From contig NW_022881603.1 in assembly GCF_003369915.1 (NCBI RefSeq), positions 1,860,001 to 1,924,000 on the forward strand: DNA of 64,000 bases. Direction: 5' to 3'. This document shows, in pieces, positions 19,947 to 32,525 of the stretch (positions within the stretch are counted from its first letter, which is position 1; each line of letters opens with the position of its first letter). The position numbers and the translations under genes were made by a program. This stretch comes from Drosophila miranda. Taxonomy: Eukaryota; Arthropoda; Insecta; Diptera; Drosophilidae. The notes beneath the pieces were generated by a model that ran no database searches, was not told where the DNA came from, and saw only the letters and a program-made list of their open reading frames with translations.

Positions 19947-21024
19947 TATACCCGATACTCAAAATGAGTATTGGGGTATATTAGATTTGTGGTAAAAGTG
20001 GATGTGTGTAACGTCCAGAAGGAATCGTTTCCGACCCCATAAAGTATAGATATTCTTGATCAGCATCAATAGCCGAGTCGATTGAGCCATGTCTGTCTGT
20101 CTGTCTGTCCGTCCGTCCGTCTGTCCGTCTGTCCGTCCGTCCGTCTGTCCGTCCCCTTCAGCGCCTAGTGCTCAAAGACTATAAGAGCGAGAGCAACGAT
20201 GTTTTGGATCCAGACTTCTGTGATAAGTCACTGCTACAAGAAAATTTCAAAACTTTGCCCCGCCCACTTCCGCCCCCACAAAGGGCGAAAATCTGTGGCA
20301 TCCACAATTTCGACGATACGAGAAAACCAAAAACGCAGAATCGTAGAAGATGACTATATCTTCTAGAGTGCAAAATCTGAACCAGATCGTATAATTATTA
20401 TAGTCAGAATCAAGAAAACAATTTCATTCTTTCTCGCTCTGTCTCTCTCTAACACAGGTTTCATGGTCGGTTTTGCCAATTGCAAAATATGAGTTCAAGG
20501 ATCTCAGAACCTATAAGAGCCAGAGCAACCAAATTTGGTATCCACACTCCTGTGATATCGGACCTTGACCGTTTTGTGTCAAAATTTCGCCACACCCCCT
20601 TCCGCCCCGCAAAGGACGAAAATATGGGGCATCCCCAAATCTCAGAGACTTAACGCTAGAGTAACCAAATTTAGTATCCGCACTCCTGTTAGATCTCACT
20701 ATAAAACGTATATCTCAAAATTTCGCCCCACCTCCTTCCGCTCACACAAAGGTCGAAAATCTGTTGCATCCACAATATTGCAGATTCGAGAAAACTAAAA
20801 ACGCAGAATCATAGATAATGCCCATATCTATCAGATTGCTGAATCTGGATCAGATCAGATCATTTTTATAGCCAATAGGAACAAATCAATTTGCAGTGGC
20901 TACGCAGCGCCCGACGTCACGCTCAGATTGATTTTCTGTCTCTCTCGCACGCACTCTTTGTCGTGTCGTTCAATATTAGCGGCGTCTGCCGGAGGAGAGC
21001 CATACTGACTTAGTATCGGGTATA
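19947..21024 (+). mobile_element. DINE-1/ISY Helitron-like element, full length
   Basis: 1078 bp from TATACCCGATACTC to AGTATCGGGTATA. The ends are inverted copies of each other. Inside are the GTCY tract (about 20090-20155) and three diverged modules of ~170-220 bp. Each module has a CAAAATTTCGCC-like block, a CCGCCC...AAAGG block and a GAAAATCTGT-GCATCCACAA block (ending near 20308, 20640 and 20785). The truncated DINE-1 pieces in the S-Lap units all break at the first of these blocks. Confidence 0.88.
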
Positions 21025-21492
21025 ACTGTAGAGTTGCGGTGTCCGCAGCAACTCACAACGTTCCCCCTCGTTGTTGTTGCTGTTGTTTCTGGTCAAGTGC
21101 TGTGAAGATGTGGGGAATGAATGTTTATGTTTCCGACTAAAGTGCTTCTTTTGTAAATCACTTTCGAGCTCCAGAGCCATGCAAATGCTGAGGTTGAAGG
21201 TTGAATTAAAATTCCTGCACTTATAATTATCTCCTGCTGTTGTCCTTTACGGACCCACATGTACATACATGTGTACATACATATGTACTTCCTTTCACCG
21301 CATGTATTTTCAAATGTCAATTAGTTGAGTTAATTGAGCGAAAGTGCAAAATGTGAACCGCAATATCGTTTATATAAATTTACGGAATTCACTCGCCTCT
21401 GTCCATCTTTTGGCTTCTATTGTCCCCTTGCCCCCCTGGTCCTAGGTCTGTTGGCCTTTGTTGGGGCAGCAGAGCCCTTTTGCGAGGCCAGC
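21025..21492 (+). other. Unassigned sequence between DINE-1 and fand fragment
   Basis: This segment is present three times: here, inverted at 24188-24656, and inverted at 49511-49974. It therefore belongs with the fand middle fragment. It holds short CA/TG repeats (ACATGTACATACATGTG-like) near 21257-21290 and a CAACAACAACGAGG-like run on the other strand. Part may be a fand intron or the fused neighbour; I cannot assign it. Confidence 0.5.
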
Positions 21493-22289
21493 TTTGCGCA
21501 GTTCGAGGAGCTGTCGTTGAACAAGCGCATGGAGGAGGTGGCCAAGAACGAGGAGGCCACCGAGGAGGACGACATCGATGTGGAGCTGCGCCTGTCGCGC
21601 TTCGAATACCTCATGGAGAGGCGTCTGCTGCTGCTGAACAGTGTCCTGCTGCGCCAGAATCCGCACAACGTTCACGAGTGGCACAAGCGGGTCAACCTGT
21701 ACGAGGACAAGCCCACGGAGATCATCAACACCTACACCGAGGCCGTGCAGACAGTCCAGCCCAAGCTGGCGGTGGGAAAGCTGCACACCCTCTGGGTGGA
21801 GTTTGCCAAGTTCTACGAGTCCAATGGCCAGGTGGAGGACGCCCGCGTGGTCTTCGAGCGGGGCACCGAGGTGGAGTACGTCAAGGTGGCGGATCTGGCC
21901 GCCGTGTGGTGCGAGTGGGCGAAGATGGAGCTGCGCCAGCAGCAGTTCGAGGCAGCCCTCAAGCTGATGCAACGTGCCACGGCCATGCCCAAGCGGAAGG
22001 TGGCGTATCACGACGACTCGGAGACAGTGCAGTCGCGCCTCCACAGATCCCTGAAGGTGTGGTCCATGTACGCCGATCTGGAGGAGTCCTTTGGCACCTT
22101 CAAGACCTGCAAGGCCGTCTACGAGAGCATCATCGACCTGAAGATCTGCACGCCGCAGGTGATCATCAACTATGGCATGTTCCTCGAAGAGCACAACTAC
22201 TTCGAGGAGGCCTATCGGGCCTACGAGGAGGGCATTGCCCTGTTTAAGTGGCCGAATGTGTACGACATCTGGAACTCGTATCTAAGCAA
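21493..22289 (+). pseudogene. fand: fand middle fragment (HAT repeats), left palindrome arm
   Basis: About 265 codons of the SYF1/XAB2 HAT-repeat array, from FAQFEELSLNKRMEEV to YDIWNSYLSK. It includes ELRLSRFEYL, NPHNVHEWHKRV, EIINTYTEAVQTV and SLKVWSMYADLEESFGTF, all close to XAB2. The piece lacks the SYF1 N-terminal HAT repeats and the C-terminal third. It ends abruptly at AAGCAAGTT, where retroviral env sequence begins. The frame stays open across the junction, so the naturally contiguous frame here (from 21334) is chimeric. Whether it is expressed is unknown. Confidence 0.88.
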
Positions 22290-23700
22290 GTTATTACAAA
22301 TGTTTCACAACAAAACGGACTCATCATGTCACCTAGTCAACACAAAAAAATCATTTTTATGGTTGAGCATGCATAAAAGAAATCGATGGATTTTTGCAAC
22401 AAAGTCATCATTAAAGCTATCAGCGGTATGTGCAGATGGCATTTCGGATATTAAGCTACAACACTCAGGAATATTGATCGCCGAACCTGGATGCATCATT
22501 CGGAATTCGCTAATGACTGTCACAAGTCAGAGCACATTGGAAACTACTCTGCAGTTATCATACGCTCGGTTTGGAGATAGTGATCTCAACGAAACATCAA
22601 CTGAACGTTCTACAAAGAAGGTTTCAAGAAACAAAGAAAAACTGAACTACGAGGAGCTGTATCAAATGGAAACGAATCTGCTACCACCTAAAAGTTTCAA
22701 GTTACCCCACAATCTTGAAACCATTGATCATCATCATATTGCCATCTACATTGCACTGCTCTTCATCATGATCATTGTAATGATTCATCTGGTTAAAAGG
22801 TGGTACACAACAAGACTCCCTTCTCAGCAGAGACATACACTTAGCTCATCAGCTAGTGAAGAAAACGCACCAAGGCATCCGTTCACAATCAATATTGATG
22901 ATGGTTGAGCATACTATGTTCAACGGCCGGGAGGATGTACGATTTCAACGAAAGTACAAAATTGTACGATTAGACCTAGACAAATAGCTAACCATAAATA
23001 GGTTAAGATTTCCCAGCCACCTAAAGAAATAAACGATAATATGCTCTAAATATAAATATGTGACATGCACTACTGACCTAAATAAATATACAACGGACAG
23101 CTGCATGCATTTGTGTACATACACTGTTAAGATATTTACGGCACTATCATAAAACACATTCTGGATGACCTGCATGTGGTCAAATCACACACCATCTGCA
23201 TGATAACCATTGTGACCGTCATAAATATGACCCTTGGAATATTCCACTGTTGGATTTGTAGTAATTGCTTAGTCCTAAATAGAGATAACACATTTCCCTA
23301 GCAATATGATACTCAGAGCTAATTAACCTTACCTAAGATCCTAAGTAAACAATCATACTCATAGAAATTGTATATAAACCTTGCATTTTACCAAATAAAA
23401 TCAGTACGAAAGAAAACTCTGACGTATTCACATCTCCGAAGCCCAATTTGTTCAAGTACCGATTGCGGCGACCATTTGTTACTGGTACATGAACCGGTAG
23501 CATACAAATTTACATTTTCAGCATACGATTGTCATATTGACAATCACACAAAATCAAGTGAATCTACATCAACAGATTCATTTGATTTATTCATTTGAGG
23601 AGGAGAACAAAAGGTGCTGCTTGAAAGTCTAGAGCGCATCCTGAACAGAATGACGAATGAGACGCGAAAGGACTTCAAACCAATAATAATCAAATCGGCG
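22290..23700 (+). mobile_element. Errantivirus-like fossil: env 3' part and probable LTR
   Basis: An end piece of an insect endogenous retrovirus. 22290-22908 reads as the C-terminal part of an Env-like protein. A hydrophobic span of ~20 residues (near 22738-22795) is followed by a basic KRW and a short cytoplasmic tail. 22909-23470 is non-coding, with TATAAACC and AATAAAATCAG near 23370-23400, and fits an LTR. 23470-23700 may be leader or gag-proximal sequence. The element is broken: gag, pol and most of env are absent. Exact family and LTR edges not determined. Confidence 0.6.
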
Positions 23701-23887
23701 ATCAATATTCCTGAGTGTTGTAGCTTAATATCCGAAATGCCATCTGCACATACCGCTGATAGCTTTAATGATGACTTTGTTGCAAAAATCCATCGATTTC
23801 TTTTATGCATGCTCAACCATAAAAATGATTTTTTTGTGTTGACTAGGTGACATGATGAGTCCGTTTTGTTGTGAAACATTTGTAATA
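23700..23887 (-). mobile_element. Inverted env fragment, right palindrome arm
   Basis: About 188 bp that mirror 22290-22482 of the left arm. They show that the env insertion into fand predates the inverted duplication. The symmetry ends at the shared GGAATATTGATCGCC motif. Confidence 0.8.
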
Positions 23888-24187
23888 ACTTGCTTAGATA
23901 CGAGTTCCAGATGTCGTACACATTCGGCCACTTAAACAGGGCAATGCCCTCCTCGTAGGCCCGATAGGCCTCCTCGAAGTAGTTGTGCTCTTCGAGGAAC
24001 ATGCCATAGTTGATGATCACCTGCGGCGTGCAGATCTTCAGGTCGATGATGCTCTCGAGACGGCCTTGCGGTATTCGAAGCGCGACAGGCGCAGCTCCAC
24101 ATCGATGTCGTCCTCCTCGGTGTCCTCCTCGTTCTTGGCCACCTCCTCCATGCGCTTGTTCAACGACAGCTCCTCGAACTGCGCAAA
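23888..24187 (-). pseudogene. fand: fand middle fragment, right palindrome arm, internally deleted
   Basis: Same HAT-repeat piece as at 21493-22289 but inverted and about 500 bp shorter. The sequence jumps near 24060 from the SIIDLKI region straight to the SRFEY region, losing most of four HAT repeats. The outer ends match the left arm closely, so the deletion happened after the inversion. Confidence 0.85.
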
Positions 24188-24656
24188 GCTGGCCTCGCAA
24201 AAGGGCTCTGCTGCCCCAACAAAGGCCAACAGACCTAGGACCAGGGGGGGCAAGGGGACAATAGAAGCCAAAAGATGGACAGAGGCGAGTGAATTCCGTA
24301 AATTTATATAAACGATATTGCGGTTCACATTTTGCACTTTCGCTCAATTAACTCAACTAATTGACATTTGAAAATACATGCGGTGAAAGGACGTACATAT
24401 GTATGTACACATGTATGTACATGTGGGTCCGTAAAGGACAACAGCAGGAGATAATTATAAGTGCAGGAATTTTAATTCAACCTTCAACCTCAGCCTTTGC
24501 ATGGCTCTGGAGCTCGAAAGTGATTTACAAAAGAAGCACTTTAGTCGGAAACATAAACATTCATTCCCCACATCTTCACAGCACTTGACCAGAAACAACA
24601 GCAACAACAACGAGGGGGAACGTTGTGAGTTGCTGCGGACACCGCAACTCTACAGT
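24188..24656 (-). other. Unassigned flank of fand fragment, right arm
   Basis: Inverted copy of 21025-21492. No gene recognised. Confidence 0.5.
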
Positions 24657-25735
24657 TATACCCGATACTAAGTCAGTATGGCTCTCCTCCGGCAGACGCC
24701 GCTAATATTGAACGACACGACAAAGAGTGCGTGCGAGAGAGACAGAAAATCAATCTGAGCGTGACGTCGGGCGCTGCGTAGCCACTGCAAATTGATTTGT
24801 TCCTATTGGCTATAAAAATGATCTGATCTGATCCAGATTCAGCAATCTGATAGATATGGTCATTATCTATGATTCTGCGTTTTTAGTTTTCTCGAATCTG
24901 CAATATTGTGGATGCAACAGATTTTCGACCTTTGTGTGAGCGGAAGGAGGTGGGGCGAAATTTTGAGATATACGTTTTATAGTGAGATCTAACAGGAGTG
25001 CGGATACTAAATTTGGTTACTCTAGAGTTAAGTCTCTGAGATTTGGGGATGCCCCATATTTTCGGCCTTTGCGGGGGCGGAAGGGGGTGTGGCGAAATTT
25101 TGACACAAAACGGTCAAGGTCCGATATCACAGGAGTGTGGATACCAAATTTGGTTGCTCTGGCTCTTATAGGTTCTGAGATCCTTGAACTCATATTTTGC
25201 AATTGGCAAAACCGACCATGAAACCTGTGTTAGAGAGAGACAGAGCGAGAAAGAATGAAATTGTTTTCTTGATTCTGACTATAATAATTATACGATCTGG
25301 TTCAGATTTTGCACTCTAGAAGATATAGTCATCTTCTACGATTCTGCGTTTTTGGTTTTCTCGTATCGTCGAAATTGTGGATGCCACAGATTTTCGCCCT
25401 TTGTGGGGGCGGAAGTGGGCGGGGCAAAGGTTTGAAATTTTCTTGTAGCAGTGACTTATCACAGAAGTCTGGATCCAAAACATCGTTGCTCTCGCTCTTA
25501 TAGTCTTTGAGCACTAGGCGCTGAAGGGGACGGACAGACGGGCGGACGGACAGACGGACAGACGGACGGACGGACAGACAGACAGACAGACATGGCTCAA
25601 TCGACTCGGCTATTGATGCTGATCAAGAATATCTATACTTTATGGGGTCGGAAACGATTCCTTCTGGACGTTACACACATCCACTTTTACCACAAATCTA
25701 ATATACCCCAATACTCATTTTGAGTATCGGGTATA
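24657..25735 (-). mobile_element. DINE-1/ISY element, full length, inverted
   Basis: Mirror image of the 19947 element with the same ends and three internal modules; small differences only, mainly in the GTCY tract (about 25525-25592). Confidence 0.88.
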
Positions 25736-26864
25736 AAAATCACAATTATAAAGGGAGTCAGGGCGAGGCATACACTGTCAAAAAACAATATACGAGAATA
25801 AATAATTAAACCCATTTTTATAAACGTTTCTCCCGATATTATTCTCTAAATTGAAAGAAAACAACAGGCATATATTTTCATTAGCTTTGAACTGAAAACC
25901 TTTTAAGATAAGCCGAAGTTGACTTTTTCGTTATTTTTCGTTATTTGTATAGTCCTGTTTGCCTTTAGTATTTATAGTATTTTAGTATTTTGTTGTATAT
26001 CTTTTTAGTTCATCGCCTATAATCGTACAGCAAAGAAAAACATAAACATTTTCGGTTCTTTTTGTGCGCGAATAATCCACAAATTTTTCCCGCAAGACGC
26101 ACTTAGCACCAAAGACGCTCAGCTACAGCGGTACAACAAATGAAACGAGAAGGCAGCAATTTTTGGTCGAATAACAACAACAGATCACCAAAAAAAAAAG
26201 GAACACGTTGACATTATAATGTAAATATATGTAATTCTTTAAATTAAATTTAATTAAATTTAAATTAGTGGTTTAAGTTAGTGGAAGGCGCGGCTAAGAG
26301 GCAACGGTACAGCAACTGGAATTTCCAAGCAACTCCACTCAACGAAAAGAAAGCGAGCGAAAGAGAATTAGAAGATCACGCGATGCGTCGCTCCCAATGC
26401 GAAAACCGAACGCATCGCTGTATGCGTGTGCATGTGTGTGCAGTTGCGGTTTTTGGCTGTGCATGGGAGAGCTCTATGTAAAGCCTCTGTAAGCAATAGC
26501 AACGCAATAATGAGCATAAGTATAGATGCTTGAGCGTTGAAGTGAAATGATGAACAGAAGAGAGGAAAAGTAAAATAAGCGGGAAATTTCTCCATTTGTA
26601 TTGCAAAAATGTTTTTCGAGGTTTTTAACGAGCCCGATTTGTAAAGACCTCACCTAGGCCAGATTTGCTCTATATGTGATGTATATTCTCGATTTATAAT
26701 GAATCTCAACAATAAAATGGCGACCTTTTTGCATATTTTATGTGGTTATTTTCATCCTTCAATCAGCATGGAAGCTCATGGGTGGGGTGTGGGGGTACTT
26801 CAATTAACAACAAATTTGGAACGCGGAACATTAACAAAGGAATTGTGTAACGAACATAATCAGA
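25736..26864 (-). other. S-Lap 3' flank, unit E
   Basis: Carries the AAATTAAATTTAATTAAATT variant block (about 26235-26265) otherwise found only in unit D. Non-coding. Confidence 0.75.
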
Positions 26865-28443
26865 TTACTTGCCGTCGGGGCAAGCCATCTGAAACAGAAA
26901 CTGAACGATGGTGCGAGTGGGACGGCCAGTCATGCGGTTCTTCAGCAAATATGGCAGCGGATTGTAGCGCGTCAGCATGCCCACGTTGCGGATGTCCAGG
27001 TGGGCCCAGTCGACGCACGGCACCAGCTCGTGCAGAACGGCGGCAGCAATGCAGCTGGAGGCGGGGCCACGTCCGCGGTTGCTGATGTCAAAGGTGTCGT
27101 TCGCCATGATCAGCTCCTTGAAGTAGCGCCACAGGGGCAGACGCCAAACGCGATCTCCCGTAAGGGCACCGGCCTTCTCGAACTGCTTGTAGACGAAATT
27201 CGAATTGCTGAAAATCCCGGCTGCTGCTCCGCCCAGCGCTGGGCAGACGGCGTAGCCCACTGTAGCAATGTCCACGACCATGCGCGGCTTGTAGATCGTC
27301 TGGGCGTAGAGCAAGGGATCGGCCATGGCCATCACACCAGCCTTGCTGACGTCCACGAAGCCGAGAGTGTTGCCATTGAGGAGGGACACCACGTCGCCAG
27401 GCTTGGCAGCCATTCCGGAGGGCATGTTCTCGCACAGCGGCAGCAGTGCCGTTATGTTTAGGGGCAGCGATAGGGCGGAGGCGGCTCGGATGACGCCCAC
27501 GCAGGCGGCTGCACCGGACATGCAGCCGCGGTACATGGACAAGCAGTCCTTGGGACGGAGGCAGAGGCCCCCGCTGTTGAATGTGATGCCCTTGCCCAGG
27601 AGGAGGATGGGCTTGTCCTCGGGTGCGGTGCCGCAGTAGGCGATTTCCAAGATGATCGGCGGCTCGCAGCTGCCCTTGGCCACCATCAAGAAGCTGTTCA
27701 AGCTCTTGGACTCGATCCAGTCCATGCTGCGTACCTCCACGGATACCCCGCAGGGGCACAGGGCATCCACCGTTGACTGGGCGAAGATTGTGGGCGTCAT
27801 CTGATTGGCCGGCGTATCGGCCAGGCGACGGGCCAGGTTCTGCGATTCGGCCTTGAACAGGCATCCAGGCATCCGAGTCGGGAGAGTCGTACAGCTTCAG
27901 TTTGGGAATGAGTGTGCGGTCCCGACGGCGCTTGTTGGTGTTGTAGCGCCAGACGGCCAAGGCGCTCCCCTCGTCCGCCTGCTCCGCATACTCCATCGAC
28001 TCCACGAAGACATCTGTGCAGCCCTGCAGTTGAAGGGAACGAGCCCCCACGCCGGCAGCGACGCGAGCGTTCTCCATTCCCTCGTCGATCATCTCCAGGT
28101 CGTTGAAGCCGGCCCCCTCCTGTCCCACGCCGACCACGGCCACCGCACGGAACTCCGCATCCACGTTCATGAAGACACGGCCTTTTCCCAGCTGGCCACT
28201 CAGGCCCGTCTCGCGTATGAGATCAGTGATCTTACCCTGGACGCGATCGTCAAACTTCTCGCCGGATGGTGTCATCTTGGGCTGGCGGTCGCCCTCCTTG
28301 GCGTACACGCCCACCACAACGCCTTTGATCACCGAGTCACATTTCTCGGAGTAGTGCCGTCGCTGTTCCACATCTCTGCGTCTGGCCAGGAATGTGTGCT
28401 GGACACGCCTGCACAGGGCGTGCATCAAGCGTACAGACTTCAT
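26865..28443 (-). pseudogene. S-Lap1: S-Lap copy E, 5-bp deletion
   Basis: Full-length, but 5 bp are missing near 27870 (in the segment after DSDAWM, where the normal sequence reads GCGGGGCCTGTTC). The frame is lost about 195 codons in; the remainder is open in another frame to the normal stop. Its coding differences (D157, S324, N360, A449) match copy D. Copy F has the identical deletion. Confidence 0.9.
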
Positions 28444-28781
28444 CGCTTAATGATAGTGACAGTCCCTCGCGACAGGTTACGAAAGTTCTCTTGTTTTTCA
28501 GACAGTTCCAGACAAATTTTGCTTTTTTTTGCGAATAAAAAAAATGTAAATCTAAAAAATAGAGAGAATAGATGTGCTTCCAACAGCTGATTCGAAAGGA
28601 ATGAGATATCCCAAGGCTCAAACTCTGGCAGGGAAACATTGCCAACGCCTGCTGAGATTCGAGGAATTTATGAATTTCCGAACAAAACGAAGAATAGGTC
28701 TCCGAAGAATAGGTCTCAAATCGAGGGAAGTATTCCACAGACATACATTTATATTTCGCGTAATCAAAAGAAACAAAAGAT

Positions 28782-29131
28782 TTATCCCTCATCGGAATCG
28801 GATTGATTTGTCGGCTTGAGGCTGCCAAAGACCTTGGCCGGTATGGCCTTTTGTTCGAAGCGCAGTTTCTTCATGATGAGGCCCTCGTCATCGGTTTTGG
28901 TTGTGGCCTGGCCTGCCTCGGCCTGGTCTCCACTCGGCTGCTGCGGGTCCTCCTCCTCATCGTCGTCGTCGTCCTCGCTGTCGCCAATACCAATCTCACT
29001 TTATTTTCCTTGCCCTTGGCCCCGCCCTGGGTCTCGCCGCGCACAAACATGATATTGGAGGCAGCCTTCTCGGCGGGCTTCTGCTTGGCCTCGGCCGCCG
29101 CCTGGCGGGCCTTCTCCTCGAGCAGCCGCAT
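28782..29131 (-). pseudogene. fand: fand C-terminal fragment, unit E, 13-bp deletion
   Basis: 350 bp instead of 363. A 13-bp loss removes the NPDE codons just after the ENK segment (near 28998) and shifts the frame. Unit F has the same loss. Confidence 0.85.
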
Positions 29132-29146
29132 GGCTGTGGATGTGGA

Positions 29147-29471
29147 TTGTGAATGCCACAGATTTTCGCAAAGTTTTGAAATTTTCTTGTAGCAGTGACT
29201 TATCACAGAAGTCTGGATCCAAAACATCGTTGCTCTCGCTCTTATAGTCTTTGAGCACTAGGCGCTGAAGGGGACGGACAGACGGACGGACGGACAGACG
29301 GACGGACGGACAGACGGACAGACAGACATGGCTCAATCGACTCGGCTATTGATGCTGATCAAGAATATCTATACTTTATGGGGTCGGAAACGATTCCTTC
29401 TGGACGTTACACACATCCACTTTTACCACAAATCTAATATACCCCAATACTCATTTTGAGTATCGGGTATA
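29147..29471 (-). mobile_element. DINE-1 fragment between units E and F
   Basis: Short-junction form, with the GTCY tract read as GGAC repeats at about 29273-29328. Confidence 0.85.
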
Positions 29472-30608
29472 AAAATCACAATTATAAAGGGAGTCAGGGC
29501 GAGGCATACACTGTCAAAAAACAATATACGAGAATAAATAATTAAACCCATTTTTATAAACGTTTCTCCCGATATTATTCTCTAAATTGAAAGAAAACAA
29601 CAGGCATATATTTTCATTAGCTTTGAACTGAAAACCTTTTAAGATAAGCCGAAGTTGACTTTTTCGGTATTTTTCGTTATTTGTATAGTCCTGTTTGCCT
29701 TTAGTATTTATAGTATTTTAGTATTTTGTTGTATATCTTTTTAGTTCATCGCCTATAATCGTACAGCAAAGAAAAACATAAACATTTTCGGTTCTTTTTG
29801 TGCGCGAATAATCCACTAATTTTTCCCGCAAGACGCACTTAGCACCAAAGACGCTCAGCTACAGCGGTACAACAAATGAAACGAGAAGGCAGCAATTTTT
29901 GGTCGAATAACAACAAGAGATCACCAAAAAAAAACGGGACACGTTGACATATTAATGTAAATATATGTAATTCTTTCCGGTCATTGATTGTATTTATAAT
30001 CCTATTAAATTAGTGGTTTAAGTTAGTGGAAGGCGCAGCTAAGAGGCAACGGTACAGCAACTGGAATTTCCAAGCAACTCCACTCAACGAAAAGAAAGCG
30101 AGCGAAAGAGAATTAGAAGATCACGCGATGCGTCGCTCCCAATGCGAAAACCGAACGCATCGCTGTATGCGTGTGCATGTGTGTGCAGTTGCGGTTTTTG
30201 GCTGTGCATGGGAGAGCTCTATGTAAAGCCTCTGTAAGCAATAGCAACGCAATAATGAGCATAAGTATAGATGCTTGAGCGTTGAAGTGAAATGATGAAC
30301 AGAAGAGAGGAAAAGTAAAATAAGCGGGAAATTTCTCCATTTGTATTGCAAAAATGTTTTTCGAGGTTTTTAACGAGCCCGATTTGTAAAGACCTCACCT
30401 AGGCCAGATTTGCCCTATATGTGATGTATATTCTCGATTTATAATGAATCTCAACAATAAAATGGCGACCTTTTTGCATATTTTATGTGGTTATTTTCAT
30501 CCTTCAATCAGCATGGAAGCTCATGGGTGGGGTGTGGGGTACTTCAATTAACAACAAATTTGGAACGCGGAACATTAACAAAGGAATTGTGTAACGAACA
30601 TAATCAGA
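29472..30608 (-). other. S-Lap 3' flank, unit F
   Basis: Although the S-Lap of this unit is D/E-type, this flank is the ordinary B/C/G form (GGTCATTGATTGTATTTATA present near 29979). The unit is therefore a mosaic. Confidence 0.75.
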
Positions 30609-32187
30609 TTACTTGCCGTCGGGGCAAGCCATCTGAAACAGAAACTGAACGATGGTGCGAGTGGGACGGCCAGTCATGCGGTTCTTCAGCAAATATGGCA
30701 GCGGATTGTAGCGCGTCAGCATGCCCACGTTGCGGATGTCCAGGTGGGCCCAGTCGACGCACGGCAGCAGCTCGTGCAGAACGGCGGCAGCAATGCAGCT
30801 GGAGGCGGGGCCACGTCCGCGGTTGCTGATGTCAAAGGTGTCGTTCGCCATGATCAGCTCCTTGAAGTAGCGCCACAGGGGCAGACGCCAAACGCGATCT
30901 CCCGTAAGGGCACCGGCCTTCTCGAACTGCTTGTAGACGAAATTCGAATTGCTGAAAATCCCGGCTGCTGCTCCGCCCAGCGCTGGGCAGACGGCGTAGC
31001 CCACTGTAGCAATGTCCACGACCATGCGCGGCTTGTAGATCGTCTGGGCGTAGAGCAAGGGATCGGCCATGGCCATCACACCAGCCTTGCTGACGTCCAC
31101 GAAGCCGAGAGTGTTGCCATTGAGGAGGGACACCACGTCGCCAGGCTTGGCAGCCATTCCGGAGGGCATGTTCTCGCACAGCGGCAGCAGTGCCGTTATG
31201 TTTAGGGGCAGCGATAGGGCGGAGGCGGCTCGGATGACGCCCACGCAGGCGGCTGCACCGGACATGCAGCCGCGGTACATGGACAAGCAGTCCTTGGGAC
31301 GGAGGCAGAGGCCCCCGCTGTTGAATGTGATGCCCTTGCCCAGGAGGAGGATGGGCTTGTCCTCGGGTGCGGTGCCGCAGTAGGCGATTTCCAAGATGAT
31401 CGGCGGCTCGCAGCTGCCCTTGGCCACCATCAAGAAGCTGTTCAAGCTCTTGGACTCGATCCAGTCCATGCTGCGTACCTCCACGGATACCCCGCAGGGG
31501 CACAGGGCATCCACCGTTGACTGGGCGAAGATTGTGGGCGTCATCTGATTGGCCGGCGTATCGGCCAGGCGACGGGCCAGGTTCTGCGATTCGGCCTTGA
31601 ACAGGCATCCAGGCATCCGAGTCGGGAGAGTCGTACAGCTTCAGTTTGGGAATGAGTGTGCGGTCCCGACGGCGCTTGTTGGTGTTGTAGCGCCAGACGG
31701 CCAAGGCGCTCCCCTCGTCCGCCTGCTCCGCATACTCCATCGACTCCACGAAGACATCTGTGCAGCCCTGCAGTTGAAGGGAACGAGCCCCCACGCCGGC
31801 AGCGACGCGAGCGTTCTCCATTCCCTCGTCGATCATCTCCAGGTCGTTGAAGCCGGCCCCCTCCTGTCCCACGCCGACCACGGCCACCGCACGGAACTCC
31901 GCATCCACGTTCATGAAGACACGGCCTTTTCCCAGCTGTCCACTCAGGCCCGTCTCGCGTATGAGATCAGTGATCTTACCCTGGACGCGATCGTCAAACT
32001 TCTCGCCGGATGGTGTCATCTTGGGCTGGCGGTCGCCCTCCTTGGCGTACACGCCCACCACAACGCCTTTGATCACCGAGTCACATTTCTCGGCGTAGTG
32101 CCGTCGCTGTTCCACATCTCTGCGTCTGGCCAGGAATGTGTGCTGGACACGCCTGCACAGGGCGTGCATCAAGCGTACAGACTTCAT
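30609..32187 (-). pseudogene. S-Lap1: S-Lap copy F, same 5-bp deletion as E
   Basis: Nearly identical to copy E over the whole coding region, including the 5-bp deletion (near 31614). Private changes are few (for example L for V in HELLPCVDW). This is a duplicate of an already inactivated unit. Confidence 0.9.
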
Positions 32188-32525
32188 CGCTTAATGATAG
32201 TGACAGTCCCTCGCGACAGGTTACGAAAGTTCTCTTGTTTTTCAGACAGTTCCAGACAAATTTTGCTTTTTTTTGCGAATAAAAAAAATGTAAATCTAAA
32301 AAATAGAGAGAATAGATGTGCTTCCAACAGCTGATTCGAAAGGAATGAGATATCCCAAGGCTCAAACTCTGGCAGGGAAACATTGCCAACGCCTGCTGAG
32401 ATTCGAGGAATTTATGAATTTCCGAACAAAACGAAGAATAGGTCTCCGAAGAATAGGTCTCAAATCGAGGGAAGTATTCCACAGACATACATTTATATTT
32501 CGCGTAATCAAAAGAAACAAAAGAT

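Noticed and set aside
22945-23175. 76-codon minus-strand frame in the central spacer
   Set aside because: Lies in the probable LTR, with no homology or coding signature.
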